Origin: Geomicrobium halophilum
GTDB taxonomy: Bacteria > Bacillota > Bacilli > Bacillales > Marinococcaceae
Reading direction: 5' to 3'
NCBI RefSeq assembly: GCF_014207655.1
Contig: NZ_JACHHJ010000005.1
Span: 190,941-254,940, forward strand
Length of the DNA: 64,000 bases
Part shown: positions 51,096 through 59,302 of the stretch, one piece after another
Layout: each line of letters starts with the position of its first letter
Position numbering within the stretch: position 1 is the first letter of the stretch
Made by a program: the position numbers and the translations under genes
Notes under the pieces: model-generated
Databases searched by the model: none
Told to the model about the DNA's origin: nothing
The model's input: the letters and a program-made list of their open reading frames with translations, nothing else

Positions 51096-52121
51096 GTGAA
51101 AAAAACAAAGTGGCTATCTTTGGTTGCTATGGTTTTGGTCGTCATGCTGACGGCTTGTGGCGAAAAATCCCAAGAAGAAGTCGTAGAGGAGCTAGAGGAG
51201 ACGTTACAGACAATGAGCGGCTATCAGACACAAGCTACGATGACAATGCAAACAGGGGAAGAACCGCGTGAATATGATGTGAGTATTGATCACATGCAAA
51301 ACGAGGAAAATCAATACTATCGTGTAGAGTTGCACAATGAAGATGAAGAACAAAACCAAATGATTCTTCGAAATGACGAAGGAGTATTTTTACTCACTCC
51401 AGCATTAAATAAAAGTTTTCGTTTTCAAAGCGATTGGCCAAATAATAATAGCCAAATGTACTTGTATGAGTCATTAGTCTCTGATATTTTAACGGATTCA
51501 GATCGGACATTTGCCGTCGAAGAGAATCAATATGTCTTTGAAACGAACACCAACTACCAAAATCAAAACCTTCACCAACAGGAAATTGTGCTCAATAGCG
51601 ACGACCTTTCCCCGCATTCAGTGCGAGTGTTCGATGAAAATTATAATGCACTCGTGGAAGTTGTTTTCCATTCGTTTGAATTAGACGAGACATTGGATAG
51701 AAATGAATTTGACATGGATGCGAATATGGAGGATATGGATGAGCCGGCAGCTGTTGAAGAAGAGGAAGAAGATATCCCCATAGATGTGTTTATGCCTTCG
51801 TATGAACCTGCAAATACGGAATTATCAGATACCGAAGAGGTAGAGGTAGATGAAGGAGGAAGAGTCATTCTCACATATGAGGGTGAACGGCCGTTTACGA
51901 TTATCCAGCAGCCCGCCAGTGTTTCTGCCTCAGCGGGGGCCACACCCACCGATTTAGGACCCGGAGAGCCCGTCCATCTCGGTGATGTAGTAGGAGTAAG
52001 GTCAAATAACACGATCACGTGGACGAACGATGGGGTTGAATTTATCCTTGCTTCAGAAGAGTTAGCCCCTGAAGAAATGGTTGAGGTAGCTGCATCCATG
52101 ACCTCTACGTCAACAAAATAA
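51096..52121 (+). CDS. LolA-like sporulation/outer-surface lipoprotein (YdcC-like, DUF4367)
   Basis: A 341-residue lipoprotein: signal peptide with lipobox MLTACGE (Cys near residue 21), a LolA/LppX-like antiparallel beta domain (QTMSGYQTQATMTMQTGEEP and MILRNDEGVFLLTPALNKSF typical of YdcC), and a C-terminal DUF4367-like region after an acidic linker (about 220-245). In B. subtilis ydcC sits at the same place between acpS and alr and is sporulation-controlled. The start is GTG with AAAGGAG 9 nt upstream, and this site is buried in a 10-bp hairpin. Terminated at 52134-52164. Confidence 0.87.
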   Translation: MKKTKWLSLVAMVLVVMLTACGEKSQEEVVEELEETLQTMSGYQTQATMTMQTGEEPREYDVSIDHMQNEENQYYRVELHNEDEEQNQMILRNDEGVFLLTPALNKSFRFQSDWPNNNSQMYLYESLVSDILTDSDRTFAVEENQYVFETNTNYQNQNLHQQEIVLNSDDLSPHSVRVFDENYNALVEVVFHSFELDETLDRNEFDMDANMEDMDEPAAVEEEEEDIPIDVFMPSYEPANTELSDTEEVEVDEGGRVILTYEGERPFTIIQQPASVSASAGATPTDLGPGEPVHLGDVVGVRSNNTITWTNDGVEFILASEELAPEEMVEVAASMTSTSTK

Positions 52122-52133
52122 GAGCAGCAACAC

Positions 52134-52165
52134 GGACTCAGATCTTTTCTGGGTCCTTATTTTTG
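52134..52165 (+). terminator. Terminator between the ydcC-like gene and alr
   Basis: GGACTCAGA pairs with TCTGGGTCC (one G:T) followed by TTATTTTT. Confidence 0.8.
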
Positions 52166-52292
52166 AACATCCTCTTTGAAGGAAAATCCACGTATGCATG
52201 CACAAAAAGTGCGTACTCCCTCAACAGTTGACACGCATATGATTTCGTCCAATAATAAAACAATAAAATATGAGCAATAAGGAGAATGAAGT

Positions 52293-53429
52293 GTGGAGCC
52301 TCACAGAAATGATTACCGAGACACTTGGGTCGAGGTTGACTTAGAAGCGATTGCAAATAATATAAAAGCGGTAAAAACACTTCAGGGGAAAGATGTAACC
52401 GTGATGGCCGTCGTTAAAGCGGATGGTTATGGGCACGGGAGTGTTGAGGTCGCTCAAAAAGCGATTGAGGCGGGCGCTGAATTTTTAGGGGTTGCGCTTT
52501 TAGAAGAAGCGGTTGAATTGAGAGATGCGGGAATCCAGGAGACTCCTATTCTCGTCCTTGGGCGAGTGAATCCTCAAGATGCACGAATAGCCCAGCAATA
52601 TAATATTTCTGTCACCGTGTTTCAAATCGAGTGGGTCTTGGAGGCGAAAAAGCACATCGCCTGTGACGAGCGCTTGGATATTCATATTAAATGTGATACA
52701 GGGATGGGGAGAATTGGCCTAACGGAAGAACATACGCTTCTAGAATTGTTAACGATCATTCGCTCTGAAAACGCTTTGAATCTTATGGGGATTTACACGC
52801 ATCTCGCCACGGCTGATGAGTGGGAGACTGAGTACCTGGATAAACAATTAGAATATTTTCAGGCCTTTGTCGACCTGGCAAAGAAGACCACAGGTTCGAT
52901 TCCTTATATTCATTATAGCAACAGCGCTGCAAGTTTAAGATATCCGGGGCACAACTATAATATGATTCGTTTTGGCATCTCCATGTACGGTCTTGTCCCC
53001 GCCATTGATACGGCCCCGGATATCCCTGTTTCCCTAGAGCCGGCCCTTTCATTACACAGTCGTTTGGTTCATGTGAAAAAGGTGAAGCCTTCGACATCCA
53101 TTAGTTATGGTGCAACTTACCAGGCAAGCCAAGAAGAATGGATCGGGACTGTACCGATCGGTTATGGAGATGGCTGGTTAAGAAAAAACGCGGAGAATCG
53201 CGGTGAAGTGCTGGTTGCCGGGGAAAGGTGTCCAATGGTAGGAAGGATATGTATGGATCAAATGATGATCAAGCTTCCAAGGGAGGTGCCGATCGGGACA
53301 AAAGTAACGCTTATCGGCAGCCAGGGCCACCAAGAAATTAAGGTAGAAGAAGTCGCGGAACGCCTATCCACCATCACTTACGAAGTTCCATGTACATTAA
53401 ATAGCAGGATCCCCCGATTTTATCAATAA
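52293..53429 (+). CDS. alr: Alanine racemase
   Basis: A 378-residue PLP enzyme converting L- to D-alanine for the cell wall. The PLP Lys is K42 in MAVVKADGYGHG; the second catalytic base is the Tyr of SISYGATYQ; other marks are CDTGMGRIG, THLATADEW and GRICMDQMMI. A GTG start at 52293 follows AAGGAGAATGAAG. Length and synteny agree with Bacillus alr. Confidence 0.95.
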   Translation: MEPHRNDYRDTWVEVDLEAIANNIKAVKTLQGKDVTVMAVVKADGYGHGSVEVAQKAIEAGAEFLGVALLEEAVELRDAGIQETPILVLGRVNPQDARIAQQYNISVTVFQIEWVLEAKKHIACDERLDIHIKCDTGMGRIGLTEEHTLLELLTIIRSENALNLMGIYTHLATADEWETEYLDKQLEYFQAFVDLAKKTTGSIPYIHYSNSAASLRYPGHNYNMIRFGISMYGLVPAIDTAPDIPVSLEPALSLHSRLVHVKKVKPSTSISYGATYQASQEEWIGTVPIGYGDGWLRKNAENRGEVLVAGERCPMVGRICMDQMMIKLPREVPIGTKVTLIGSQGHQEIKVEEVAERLSTITYEVPCTLNSRIPRFYQ

Positions 53430-53509
53430 ATTCATCACTTTATGCACCCTCATAGGAAAGGGTGTTGCCATTTATGTCGAATGGAAGAAGTATGAGTAAA
53501 AATCTGCTT

Positions 53510-53538
53510 TTGCAAATTGAACATCTGAATGCTATTAT
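53510..53538 (+). promoter_or_regulatory. Promoter of the ndoAI gene
   Basis: TTGCAA (53510-53515), 17-nt spacer, TATTAT (53533-53538), about 55 nt before the TTG start. Confidence 0.55.
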
Positions 53539-53592
53539 TATGTACAGAGTCGTTAAGGACGTGGTAAAAGGTATGTGCAGGAGGTGTCTTTC

Positions 53593-53871
53593 TTGTCTCA
53601 GGAAAGCAGCAGGCAAATTAGGATTAACCTTCCTAATCATTTATTACAAGAGGTGGACTGGATGACTCAACGTGATGGGGTGAACCGCAACGATTTTATC
53701 CACCAGGCGGCTAAGAATTATTTGCATGAACGCAAGCACATTGTACGGGAATCCATGCAACAGGGGTATCTAGAAATGGCAAGCATCAATTTGAATATTG
53801 CTGCTGAGTCATTTGAGTTGGAAGAAGAAGCAGATTCATGGCTGGATTACAGGCTTATAAATGGTGTTTAA
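53593..53871 (+). CDS. ndoAI: EndoAI antitoxin (MazE-like), without its toxin
   Basis: A 92-residue ribbon-helix-helix protein closely patterned on B. subtilis NdoAI/EndoAI: INLPNHLLQEVDWMTQRDG, RNDFIHQAAKNYL, ERKHIVRESM and QQGYLEMASINLNIAAES. The latter part is the toxin-binding arm in B. subtilis. The TTG start at 53593 has AGGAGGTG 7 nt upstream. In Bacilli the EndoA (MazF) RNase gene normally starts within a few nt of the antitoxin stop; here the next 220 nt contain only a terminator and no MazF-like frame. It thus seems an orphan antitoxin/regulator retained in the alr-rsbR interval. Confidence 0.87.
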   Translation: MSQESSRQIRINLPNHLLQEVDWMTQRDGVNRNDFIHQAAKNYLHERKHIVRESMQQGYLEMASINLNIAAESFELEEEADSWLDYRLINGV

Positions 53872-53921
53872 CTTTTTGTCTTCATTTTATTTCTTTCTTC
53901 AAAAAGAAGCGCCTGGTCACT

Positions 53922-53963
53922 AGAAGTTGCCTAGATCAAATTTGATCGGCAACTTTTCGTTTT
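53922..53963 (+). terminator. Terminator between ndoAI and rsbR
   Basis: AAGTTGCC(TA)GATCAAA pairs with TTTGATCGGCAACTT, a long stem with a TA bulge, followed by TTCGTTTTG. It occupies the place where ndoA stands in relatives. Confidence 0.75.
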
Positions 53964-54094
53964 GTTCGCTGTGTTCTTGATCCCTTCCCTTTATTAATGT
54001 GGATAAGATATATTTGGCACTTCACATTGATTGCGCTCAGGCTTAATAAATGAAATAATAAAAGTATATATAGGCGTTTATAGGGGGGAGCAGT

Positions 54095-54934
54095 ATGCAT
54101 TCTTCGGTTGTAGATTTCATCTATCAAAACAAAGATATTTATATCAAGAAATGGCGGAGTACGCTCGATGAACTAGACCTAAACATCTATCATTCCAGTA
54201 TTTCAAATGAAATAATCGAAGAAACAAAAGCAGAATTCATCGATTTAGTCTTTGGTACGTTATATACCGGAGAAGGAGAAGTGGCAGCCCGATTTAGACG
54301 TTTTGCAGATCGCTTAATTTATTATCACATTCCATTAAGTGAGTTTATTCGTAGTTTGCAATTGCTCCGTCGAGTGATTATGCATGATTTGGAAGAGCAG
54401 TCTACGAAAGAGCAATATGACCGGTATAATGTAGATTTGGAAGACTGGTTAGATGAAAATATTAATAAACTAGTGGATGAGTTCTCGAACGCTAGAGAGA
54501 ACACAGTGAATTTGCAGAATACCGCTCTTAAGGAACTTTCTGCCCCCCTTATTCCCGTGTTCGATAAAATATGCGTTATGCCTTTAGTCGGCACGGTTGA
54601 TACAGAACGAGCAAAACAAATTATGGAGAGTTTGCTAGATGGTATTATTCAGCACCGTGCTCAGGTAGTTTTGATAGATATCACGGGAGTGCCTGTCGTA
54701 GATACAATGGTCGCCCACCATATTATTAAAGCTTCCCAAGCAGTGCAGCTCGTAGGGGCGGAATGTATACTTGTAGGTATTCGGCCTGAAATCGCCCAAA
54801 CGATCGTTAATTTGGGCATTGATTTGAGTAAAATCATTACGAAAAGTACGCTTCAAAAGGGCGTATACACTGCATTGCAAATGACTCGGCGTGAAATCAT
54901 TACACTGGATGAACAACGTTCAACGGAGGTATAA
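54095..54934 (+). CDS. rsbR: Stressosome protein RsbR
   Basis: A 279-residue protein: non-haem globin-like N-terminal domain (about 1-130), linker helix and C-terminal STAS domain. The two phosphorylatable threonines are T170 (VGTVDTERA) and T204 (VVDTMVAHH), equal in spacing to T171 and T205 of B. subtilis RsbRA. With RsbS it forms the 1.8-MDa stressosome that traps RsbT until stress. The ATG follows AGGGGGGAG. First gene of rsbRSTU. Confidence 0.95.
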   Translation: MHSSVVDFIYQNKDIYIKKWRSTLDELDLNIYHSSISNEIIEETKAEFIDLVFGTLYTGEGEVAARFRRFADRLIYYHIPLSEFIRSLQLLRRVIMHDLEEQSTKEQYDRYNVDLEDWLDENINKLVDEFSNARENTVNLQNTALKELSAPLIPVFDKICVMPLVGTVDTERAKQIMESLLDGIIQHRAQVVLIDITGVPVVDTMVAHHIIKASQAVQLVGAECILVGIRPEIAQTIVNLGIDLSKIITKSTLQKGVYTALQMTRREIITLDEQRSTEV

Positions 54935-54937
54935 GAT

Positions 54938-55294
54938 ATGAGAATACCTATATTAAAACTGGGAAATTATCTACTCATTTCCATCCAGGTGGAGTTAGAC
55001 GATCAAACAGCTCTTCTATTCCAGGAAGATCTTTTAAATAAAATTCACCAAGAAGGCTCCCAGGGAATCGTTATCGACCTCACATCCGTTGATATGATTG
55101 ATTCTTATATCGCGAAAGTAATTGGGGACGTTGTGGAAATGTCCAACTTGATGGGGGCGAAAGTCGTATTGACGGGGATCCAGCCAGCTGTAGCGATTAC
55201 GTTAGTGGAAATGGGCGTTTCTCTCAACGGCGTCCAAACCGCTTTAGATTTAGAGCAAGGGCTTGAGAAATTGCAACAGGAATTGGAGGGTTGA
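54938..55294 (+). CDS. rsbS: Stressosome scaffold RsbS
   Basis: A 118-residue STAS protein with the conserved Ser S56 ([10 protein letters not shown]) phosphorylated by RsbT. It binds and holds RsbT with RsbR. Three nucleotides after rsbR; GGAGG of rsbR's end serves as ribosome site. Overlaps the start region of rsbT. Confidence 0.95.
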   Translation: MRIPILKLGNYLLISIQVELDDQTALLFQEDLLNKIHQEGSQGIVIDLTSVDMIDSYIAKVIGDVVEMSNLMGAKVVLTGIQPAVAITLVEMGVSLNGVQTALDLEQGLEKLQQELEG

Positions 55295-55296
55295 TG

Positions 55297-55698
55297 ATGA
55301 CCACTCAATCCTCTGTTGAAATCGGTACAGAATGGGGAATTGTCTCGGCGCGTCAAGCGGGTCGAGAACTTTCCAAGGGGCTAGGCTTTTCCAGTGTTGA
55401 TCAAGCGAGAATTACGACGGCAATCTCTGAACTAGCAAGGAACATTTACTTATATACAAAAAACGGCGTCATCGGTTTGGAAGTTGTAAATGATGGTCAC
55501 CGACAGGGAATTATAATTACTGCTCGTGATCAAGGGCCTGGGATCGAAAACTTGAGAGATGTGATGGTGGACGGTTATTCGACCTCGGGCGGTTTGGGGG
55601 CCGGTCTTCCAGGTGTGAAACGATTAATGGATGAGTTTGATATTCAATCTAATCCTGGTGAAGGTACCCTGATAACGACAACGAAATGGCTGCGGTAG
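55297..55698 (+). CDS. rsbT: Serine/threonine kinase RsbT
   Basis: A 133-residue GHKL-type kinase and RsbU activator. ATP-lid motifs: N-box AISELARNIYLYTKNG, G1 ITARDQGPGIENL, G2 STSGGLGAGLPGVKRLMD. The start ATG at 55297 lies 7 nt from GGAGG and yields the same length as the B. subtilis protein; ATG at 55294 overlaps the rsbS stop. Confidence 0.94.
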   Translation: MTTQSSVEIGTEWGIVSARQAGRELSKGLGFSSVDQARITTAISELARNIYLYTKNGVIGLEVVNDGHRQGIIITARDQGPGIENLRDVMVDGYSTSGGLGAGLPGVKRLMDEFDIQSNPGEGTLITTTKWLR

Positions 55699-55712
55699 AG
55701 AGGTGTTCATGA

Positions 55713-56723
55713 ATGACTACGTATGAAGGATTACGGGATAGCTACAAACAAATCCTGTATAACTTTTTGCATCATAAGAATGAACAGAGTTTATATGAAG
55801 CCCAACAATTTAGTAAAAGAGTCATCGAAGAACAAATTTCTCCTGAAGAAATTGTAAGCATTCACCTTGAAGTTATAGAAGACTTATACCCGAATTTGTC
55901 TTCGGAAACACGTAAATCTTTTGAGATTTTATTAGAGGTAATGATCGGTTATGGAATGGCTTATCGTGAACACCAGATCTTGAAAAATAAACAACTGGAG
56001 CTTGAATCAGAGATCGATGTAGCTGCGAACATGCAGCATACCTTTTTGCCTAAAGAAATACCGCAGCTAGCTGATGCAGATATAGGGGTTATTAGTGTAC
56101 CAGCTTCAAAGATGAGCGGCGATTATTATAATATTGTAAAAGATGGAAATGAATATATCGCCATCGCATTGGCAGATATCATTGGAAAAGGCGTCCCTGC
56201 AGCTCTTTGCATGTCGATGATCAAGTACGCCATGGATAGCCTCCCGGAACAACTGCTGCAACCTGGACAATTATTGGCTAGTTTGAACCGTACAGTAGAG
56301 CAAAACATTGCAGCGAATATGTTTGTGACGATGATGTATGCTTCGTATGATCCGGCCACACATATATTCTCGTATTCAGGTGCCGGGCATGAACCCGGTT
56401 TTTATTATGACGCAAGTGAAGACCGTTTCAATGAATTGTACGCAAAAGGGCTCGCTCTTGGGATTTCACGGGACACTCAATATCGGGAATATCAGCAGTC
56501 GCTTTCGGTAGGTGACTTTGTTGTTTTGTTCTCTGATGGTGTGACTGAATGCAGAAATGGGGATCGTTTTTTGGAACGGGGGGAATTAGCTGAATTAATT
56601 CGGAAATATCAAGATAAAACAGCTCAAGAAATCGTGGACAATGTTTATAGGGAATTAGAGAATTGGCAGGACTTTCAACTTCATGATGATTTTACGCTCT
56701 TGTTGTTAAGACGAGAGGTTTAG
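55713..56723 (+). CDS. rsbU: PP2C-type phosphatase RsbU
   Basis: A 336-residue protein. The N-terminal helical domain (about 1-85) binds RsbT; the C-terminal PP2C domain (about 120-335) shows KMSGDYYNIVKDG, IALADIIGKGVPAALCMSMI, YSGAGHEPGFYY and LFSDGVTECRN, with metal-binding Asp residues. It dephosphorylates RsbV-P in response to environmental stress. A SigB-type promoter and then a hairpin begin at its very end (56716-56775). Confidence 0.95.
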   Translation: MTTYEGLRDSYKQILYNFLHHKNEQSLYEAQQFSKRVIEEQISPEEIVSIHLEVIEDLYPNLSSETRKSFEILLEVMIGYGMAYREHQILKNKQLELESEIDVAANMQHTFLPKEIPQLADADIGVISVPASKMSGDYYNIVKDGNEYIAIALADIIGKGVPAALCMSMIKYAMDSLPEQLLQPGQLLASLNRTVEQNIAANMFVTMMYASYDPATHIFSYSGAGHEPGFYYDASEDRFNELYAKGLALGISRDTQYREYQQSLSVGDFVVLFSDGVTECRNGDRFLERGELAELIRKYQDKTAQEIVDNVYRELENWQDFQLHDDFTLLLLRREV

Positions 56724-56741
56724 AAAGTAAATATAAGGGGT
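56716..56741 (+). promoter_or_regulatory. SigB-type promoter of rsbV-rsbW-sigB-rsbX
   Basis: GTTTAG (56716-56721), 14-nt spacer, GGGTAA (56736-56741), close to the SigB consensus GTTTAA / GGGTAA. B. subtilis has its autoregulatory SigB promoter in the same interval. It overlaps the rsbU stop codon. Confidence 0.65.
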
Positions 56742-56746
56742 AATCA

Positions 56747-56776
56747 AAAATAGGCGGCCGTTGGCCGTTTTATTTT
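56747..56776 (+). terminator. Terminator-like hairpin after rsbU
   Basis: CGGCC - GTT - GGCCG with flanking A and T runs, followed by TTTTATTTTT. It starts only a few nt after the expected start of SigB-driven transcripts. The gene-free 288 nt to rsbV otherwise form a leader without recognised structure. Confidence 0.6.
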
Positions 56777-57011
56777 TCATCCGTGATTCGAAAAGGCAGC
56801 CATATCAATTCTGATTTGATTTTCAAAGTATCTGGTCTGGATCATAAAGCCGGTGTTGGCTGGATGTTCAGAACATAACAGTAGATCATTTAGCACAGGT
56901 AGTGTTCTAGACCTTTTCAACGTCCTCTATAAATTTCGATTTTTATTATTGAATGGTCTGCAGCTTAAGAGGAAACCATTAAAGAAAGGCAAACTCAAGG
57001 GGGATCATTGT

Positions 57012-57344
57012 ATGAACTTAGATCTGCAAACAAAGGCTTTATCAGTAGGAACAAGGTTGTACGTTGGCGGAGAGATCGACGCGTATACAGCTCCGCAACT
57101 AAAGGAAGCATTAATGCCGTTAGTGGAAAAACAAGAGGCATATGTTATTGTAGACTTAGAGGAAGTCAATTATATTGACAGTACAGGTCTGGGTATTTTC
57201 GTTGGCGCCCTCAAGGCGGCGGACCAGCATAACAGTACGATGCGTCTCGTTTCCCTTAACGATCGCGTAAAACGTCTCTTTTCGATCACCGGTCTTGATG
57301 AAGTGATTGACATTGCCGAAAAAAGAGAGGAGACGAACCAATGA
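57012..57344 (+). CDS. rsbV: Anti-anti-sigma factor RsbV
   Basis: A 110-residue STAS protein. S57 of NYIDSTGLGIF is the residue phosphorylated by RsbW; the dephospho form binds RsbW and frees SigB. The ATG at 57012 follows AAGGGGGATC; an upstream-extended frame to 56853 has no support. The stop overlaps rsbW by 4 nt. Confidence 0.95.
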   Translation: MNLDLQTKALSVGTRLYVGGEIDAYTAPQLKEALMPLVEKQEAYVIVDLEEVNYIDSTGLGIFVGALKAADQHNSTMRLVSLNDRVKRLFSITGLDEVIDIAEKREETNQ

Positions 57345-57826
57345 CTGAGCTTCAGGATTGCATTGAAATGACGGTGCCTGCTAAGCCCGAATACGTAGGG
57401 ATTGTGAGACTGACGGTTTCTGGGATTGCCAACCGGGTGGGCTATACCTATGATGATATCGAAGATATTAAAGTAGCCATGGCTGAAGCATGTACAAATG
57501 TCGTGGAACATGCTTATCAAGATGAAGGATCTATTTCTATTCGATTTAGTGTTTATCAAGAGTATGTGGAATTTAAAATTGCGGACTGTGGACAAGAAGC
57601 AAATGTAAACGCCCTTAAAAAATATAGGGGGCCCATCCAACCTGATGAATCGATTCAAGACCTTAAAGAAGGAGGATTAGGCCTCTTCCTTATCGAAACA
57701 TTAATGGACGACGTCGAGATTAAGCAAGAAAAAGGCGTAGCCATTTTAATGAAGAAGTATTTACAAAAGGACGGGGTGGCACATGGGAGCGATGGATTCA
57801 AAGCAACAATCAACGAAAATCGATGA
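57341..57826 (+). CDS. rsbW: Anti-sigma factor / kinase RsbW
   Basis: A 161-residue GHKL serine kinase that binds SigB or phosphorylates RsbV. N-box DIKVAMAEACTNVVEHAY, G1 IADCGQEAN (a variant of the usual DxGxG) and G2 EGGLGLFLIETLMD. The ATG overlaps rsbV; the last 44 nt overlap sigB, as also known for Bacillus. Confidence 0.95.
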   Translation: MTELQDCIEMTVPAKPEYVGIVRLTVSGIANRVGYTYDDIEDIKVAMAEACTNVVEHAYQDEGSISIRFSVYQEYVEFKIADCGQEANVNALKKYRGPIQPDESIQDLKEGGLGLFLIETLMDDVEIKQEKGVAILMKKYLQKDGVAHGSDGFKATINENR

Positions 57827-58577
57827 AGAGCAGATCTACCAATGGATTCGAGAATTTCAAGAATACCAGACAGAGGATACTCAGACGAAGCTGGTTATGC
57901 ACTTTGATTCACTTGTGCGGTCACTCGCCCGTAAATTTTCCCGCGGCCAGGGTCACGACGATGACCTATATCAGGTCGGGATGATCGGCTTGCTCGCTGC
58001 TTTACGTCGTTATGATCCCAGTTATAATCGATCGTTTGAATCTTTTGCTGTTCCCACGATTGTCGGGGAAATTAAACGTTTTATCCGAGATAAAACGTGG
58101 AGCGTGCATGTTCCACGGCGTATTAAAGAGTTAGGTCCAAGGATCAAGAAGGCAGTAGAAGAGTTGACCACAGAATTGCAACGCTCTCCCCAAGTGCATG
58201 AGATTGCCCATTATTTAGAGGTAAGTGAAGAAGAAGTTTTGGAAACTATGGAGATGGGCAAAAGTTATCAAGCGCTTTCCGTAGATGGAGCCATAGAAGC
58301 GGATAGCGAAGGAAGTGTCGTCACCTTATTAGATCTCGTCGGTTCAACGGAGGAAGGGTTCGAGCAAACCGATCAGCAATTGCTGCTGGAAAAAGCATTT
58401 GCGGTGCTCACTGATCGCGAAAAAGAGATCTTACGGTGTACGTATTTCGAACATTTAAGCCAAAAAGAGACTGGAGAGTATCTCGACATTTCGCAAATGC
58501 ACGTCTCTCGATTACAGCGTCGTGCCTTGCAAAAGTTACGTGAATCGATTCGGGTTGAGCCATCGGAGTGTTTATGA
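57783..58577 (+). CDS. sigB: General stress sigma factor SigB
   Basis: A 264-residue group 3 sigma factor. Region 2: DDLYQVGMIGLLAALRRYDP and FESFAVPTIVGEIKRFIRDK; region 3: WSVHVPRRIKELGPRIKKAV; region 4: DREKEILRCTYFEHLSQKET, LDISQMHVSRLQRRALQKL. The ATG at 57783 lies inside rsbW behind GGGGTGG. It should direct the general stress regulon, including its own promoter at 56716 and perhaps the aldo/keto reductase at 4993. Confidence 0.95.
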   Translation: MGAMDSKQQSTKIDEEQIYQWIREFQEYQTEDTQTKLVMHFDSLVRSLARKFSRGQGHDDDLYQVGMIGLLAALRRYDPSYNRSFESFAVPTIVGEIKRFIRDKTWSVHVPRRIKELGPRIKKAVEELTTELQRSPQVHEIAHYLEVSEEEVLETMEMGKSYQALSVDGAIEADSEGSVVTLLDLVGSTEEGFEQTDQQLLLEKAFAVLTDREKEILRCTYFEHLSQKETGEYLDISQMHVSRLQRRALQKLRESIRVEPSECL

Positions 58578-59191
58578 TGATGAATATCATCGAAGAACAA
58601 TATTTGAAGGTAAGAACAGCTGCTTATCAAAAAGAAAAACAAGGGTGCACAGTCTGTGGAGATGCCTATTATATGGTAGAAACCGATGATTATTTTTTGC
58701 TTGCACTCGCAGATGGGCTGGGGAGTGGAGAAATGGCCAAACGCTCTTCCCGGGCGGCTATGCATACCATCGAACATCTTAACGAAAGTGCAGCCATTGA
58801 GGAAGTCTTTTCTGCATGTAACCAAGCGCTTTTCAACGAGCGCGGAGTAGTCATGACACTCTTAAAAATCGATTACCGAACGAGAAAAATATTTTATGGA
58901 AACGTGGGAAATGTAGAATGCTATTTAAACATCGATAATGAGAGATGTTATCATCCTATTACTTCGTACGGGTTTATATCTGGCCGCCGCGTCTCTCCAA
59001 AAGTGGATCATTACCATTTTGATTCAGAAATGTCGTTTGTTTTATATACCGATGGCGCTCGATGCCAAGGCATGAAAGAAAACTTTGTGAGGCATGCCCA
59101 TTCTCCGAAGGTATTTTTAGAAAAGATGGTCGAAAATGATACATCTGGCAAGGATGACTACACAATCATTACAGGGCACATTAATAAATAG
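58574..59191 (+). CDS. rsbX: Feedback phosphatase RsbX
   Basis: A 205-residue PP2C-like phosphatase that removes phosphate from RsbS-P and RsbR-P, resetting the stressosome. Marks: LLALADGLGSGEMAKRSSRA, VMTLLKIDYRTRKIFYGNVG, SFVLYTDGARCQG and GKDDYTIITG. Three ATGs in a row (58574, 58577, 58580) are possible; the first two have GGAG at 5-8 nt. It overlaps the sigB stop and ends at a terminator (59203-59238). Confidence 0.93.
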   Translation: MMMNIIEEQYLKVRTAAYQKEKQGCTVCGDAYYMVETDDYFLLALADGLGSGEMAKRSSRAAMHTIEHLNESAAIEEVFSACNQALFNERGVVMTLLKIDYRTRKIFYGNVGNVECYLNIDNERCYHPITSYGFISGRRVSPKVDHYHFDSEMSFVLYTDGARCQGMKENFVRHAHSPKVFLEKMVENDTSGKDDYTIITGHINK

Positions 59192-59202
59192 TGGGGATCG
59201 GT

Positions 59203-59238
59203 AACCGTTTTGTCCACAATGACATAACGGTTTTTATT
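59203..59238 (+). terminator. Terminator of the sigB operon
   Basis: AACCGTT pairs with AACGGTT around a 16-nt loop, followed by TTTATTATT. Confidence 0.75.
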
Positions 59239-59302
59239 ATTGCCACAACTGAACGGAAGCGTTGTTTATGATAGAGTGAGAGTAGAAGAGGAGGTCACAT
59301 CT

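Noticed and set aside
53462..53665. 67-codon plus-strand frame upstream of ndoAI
   Set aside because: It overlaps the ndoAI start in another frame and the ndoAI promoter; no family similarity.
53872..54094. Possible ndoA (MazF) gene remnant
   Set aside because: Read in all frames this segment has many stops and no MazF motif; it contains a terminator and AT-rich DNA.
56853..57011. N-terminal extension of RsbV
   Set aside because: The extension lacks a ribosome site and family similarity; the ATG at 57012 gives the usual 110-residue protein.
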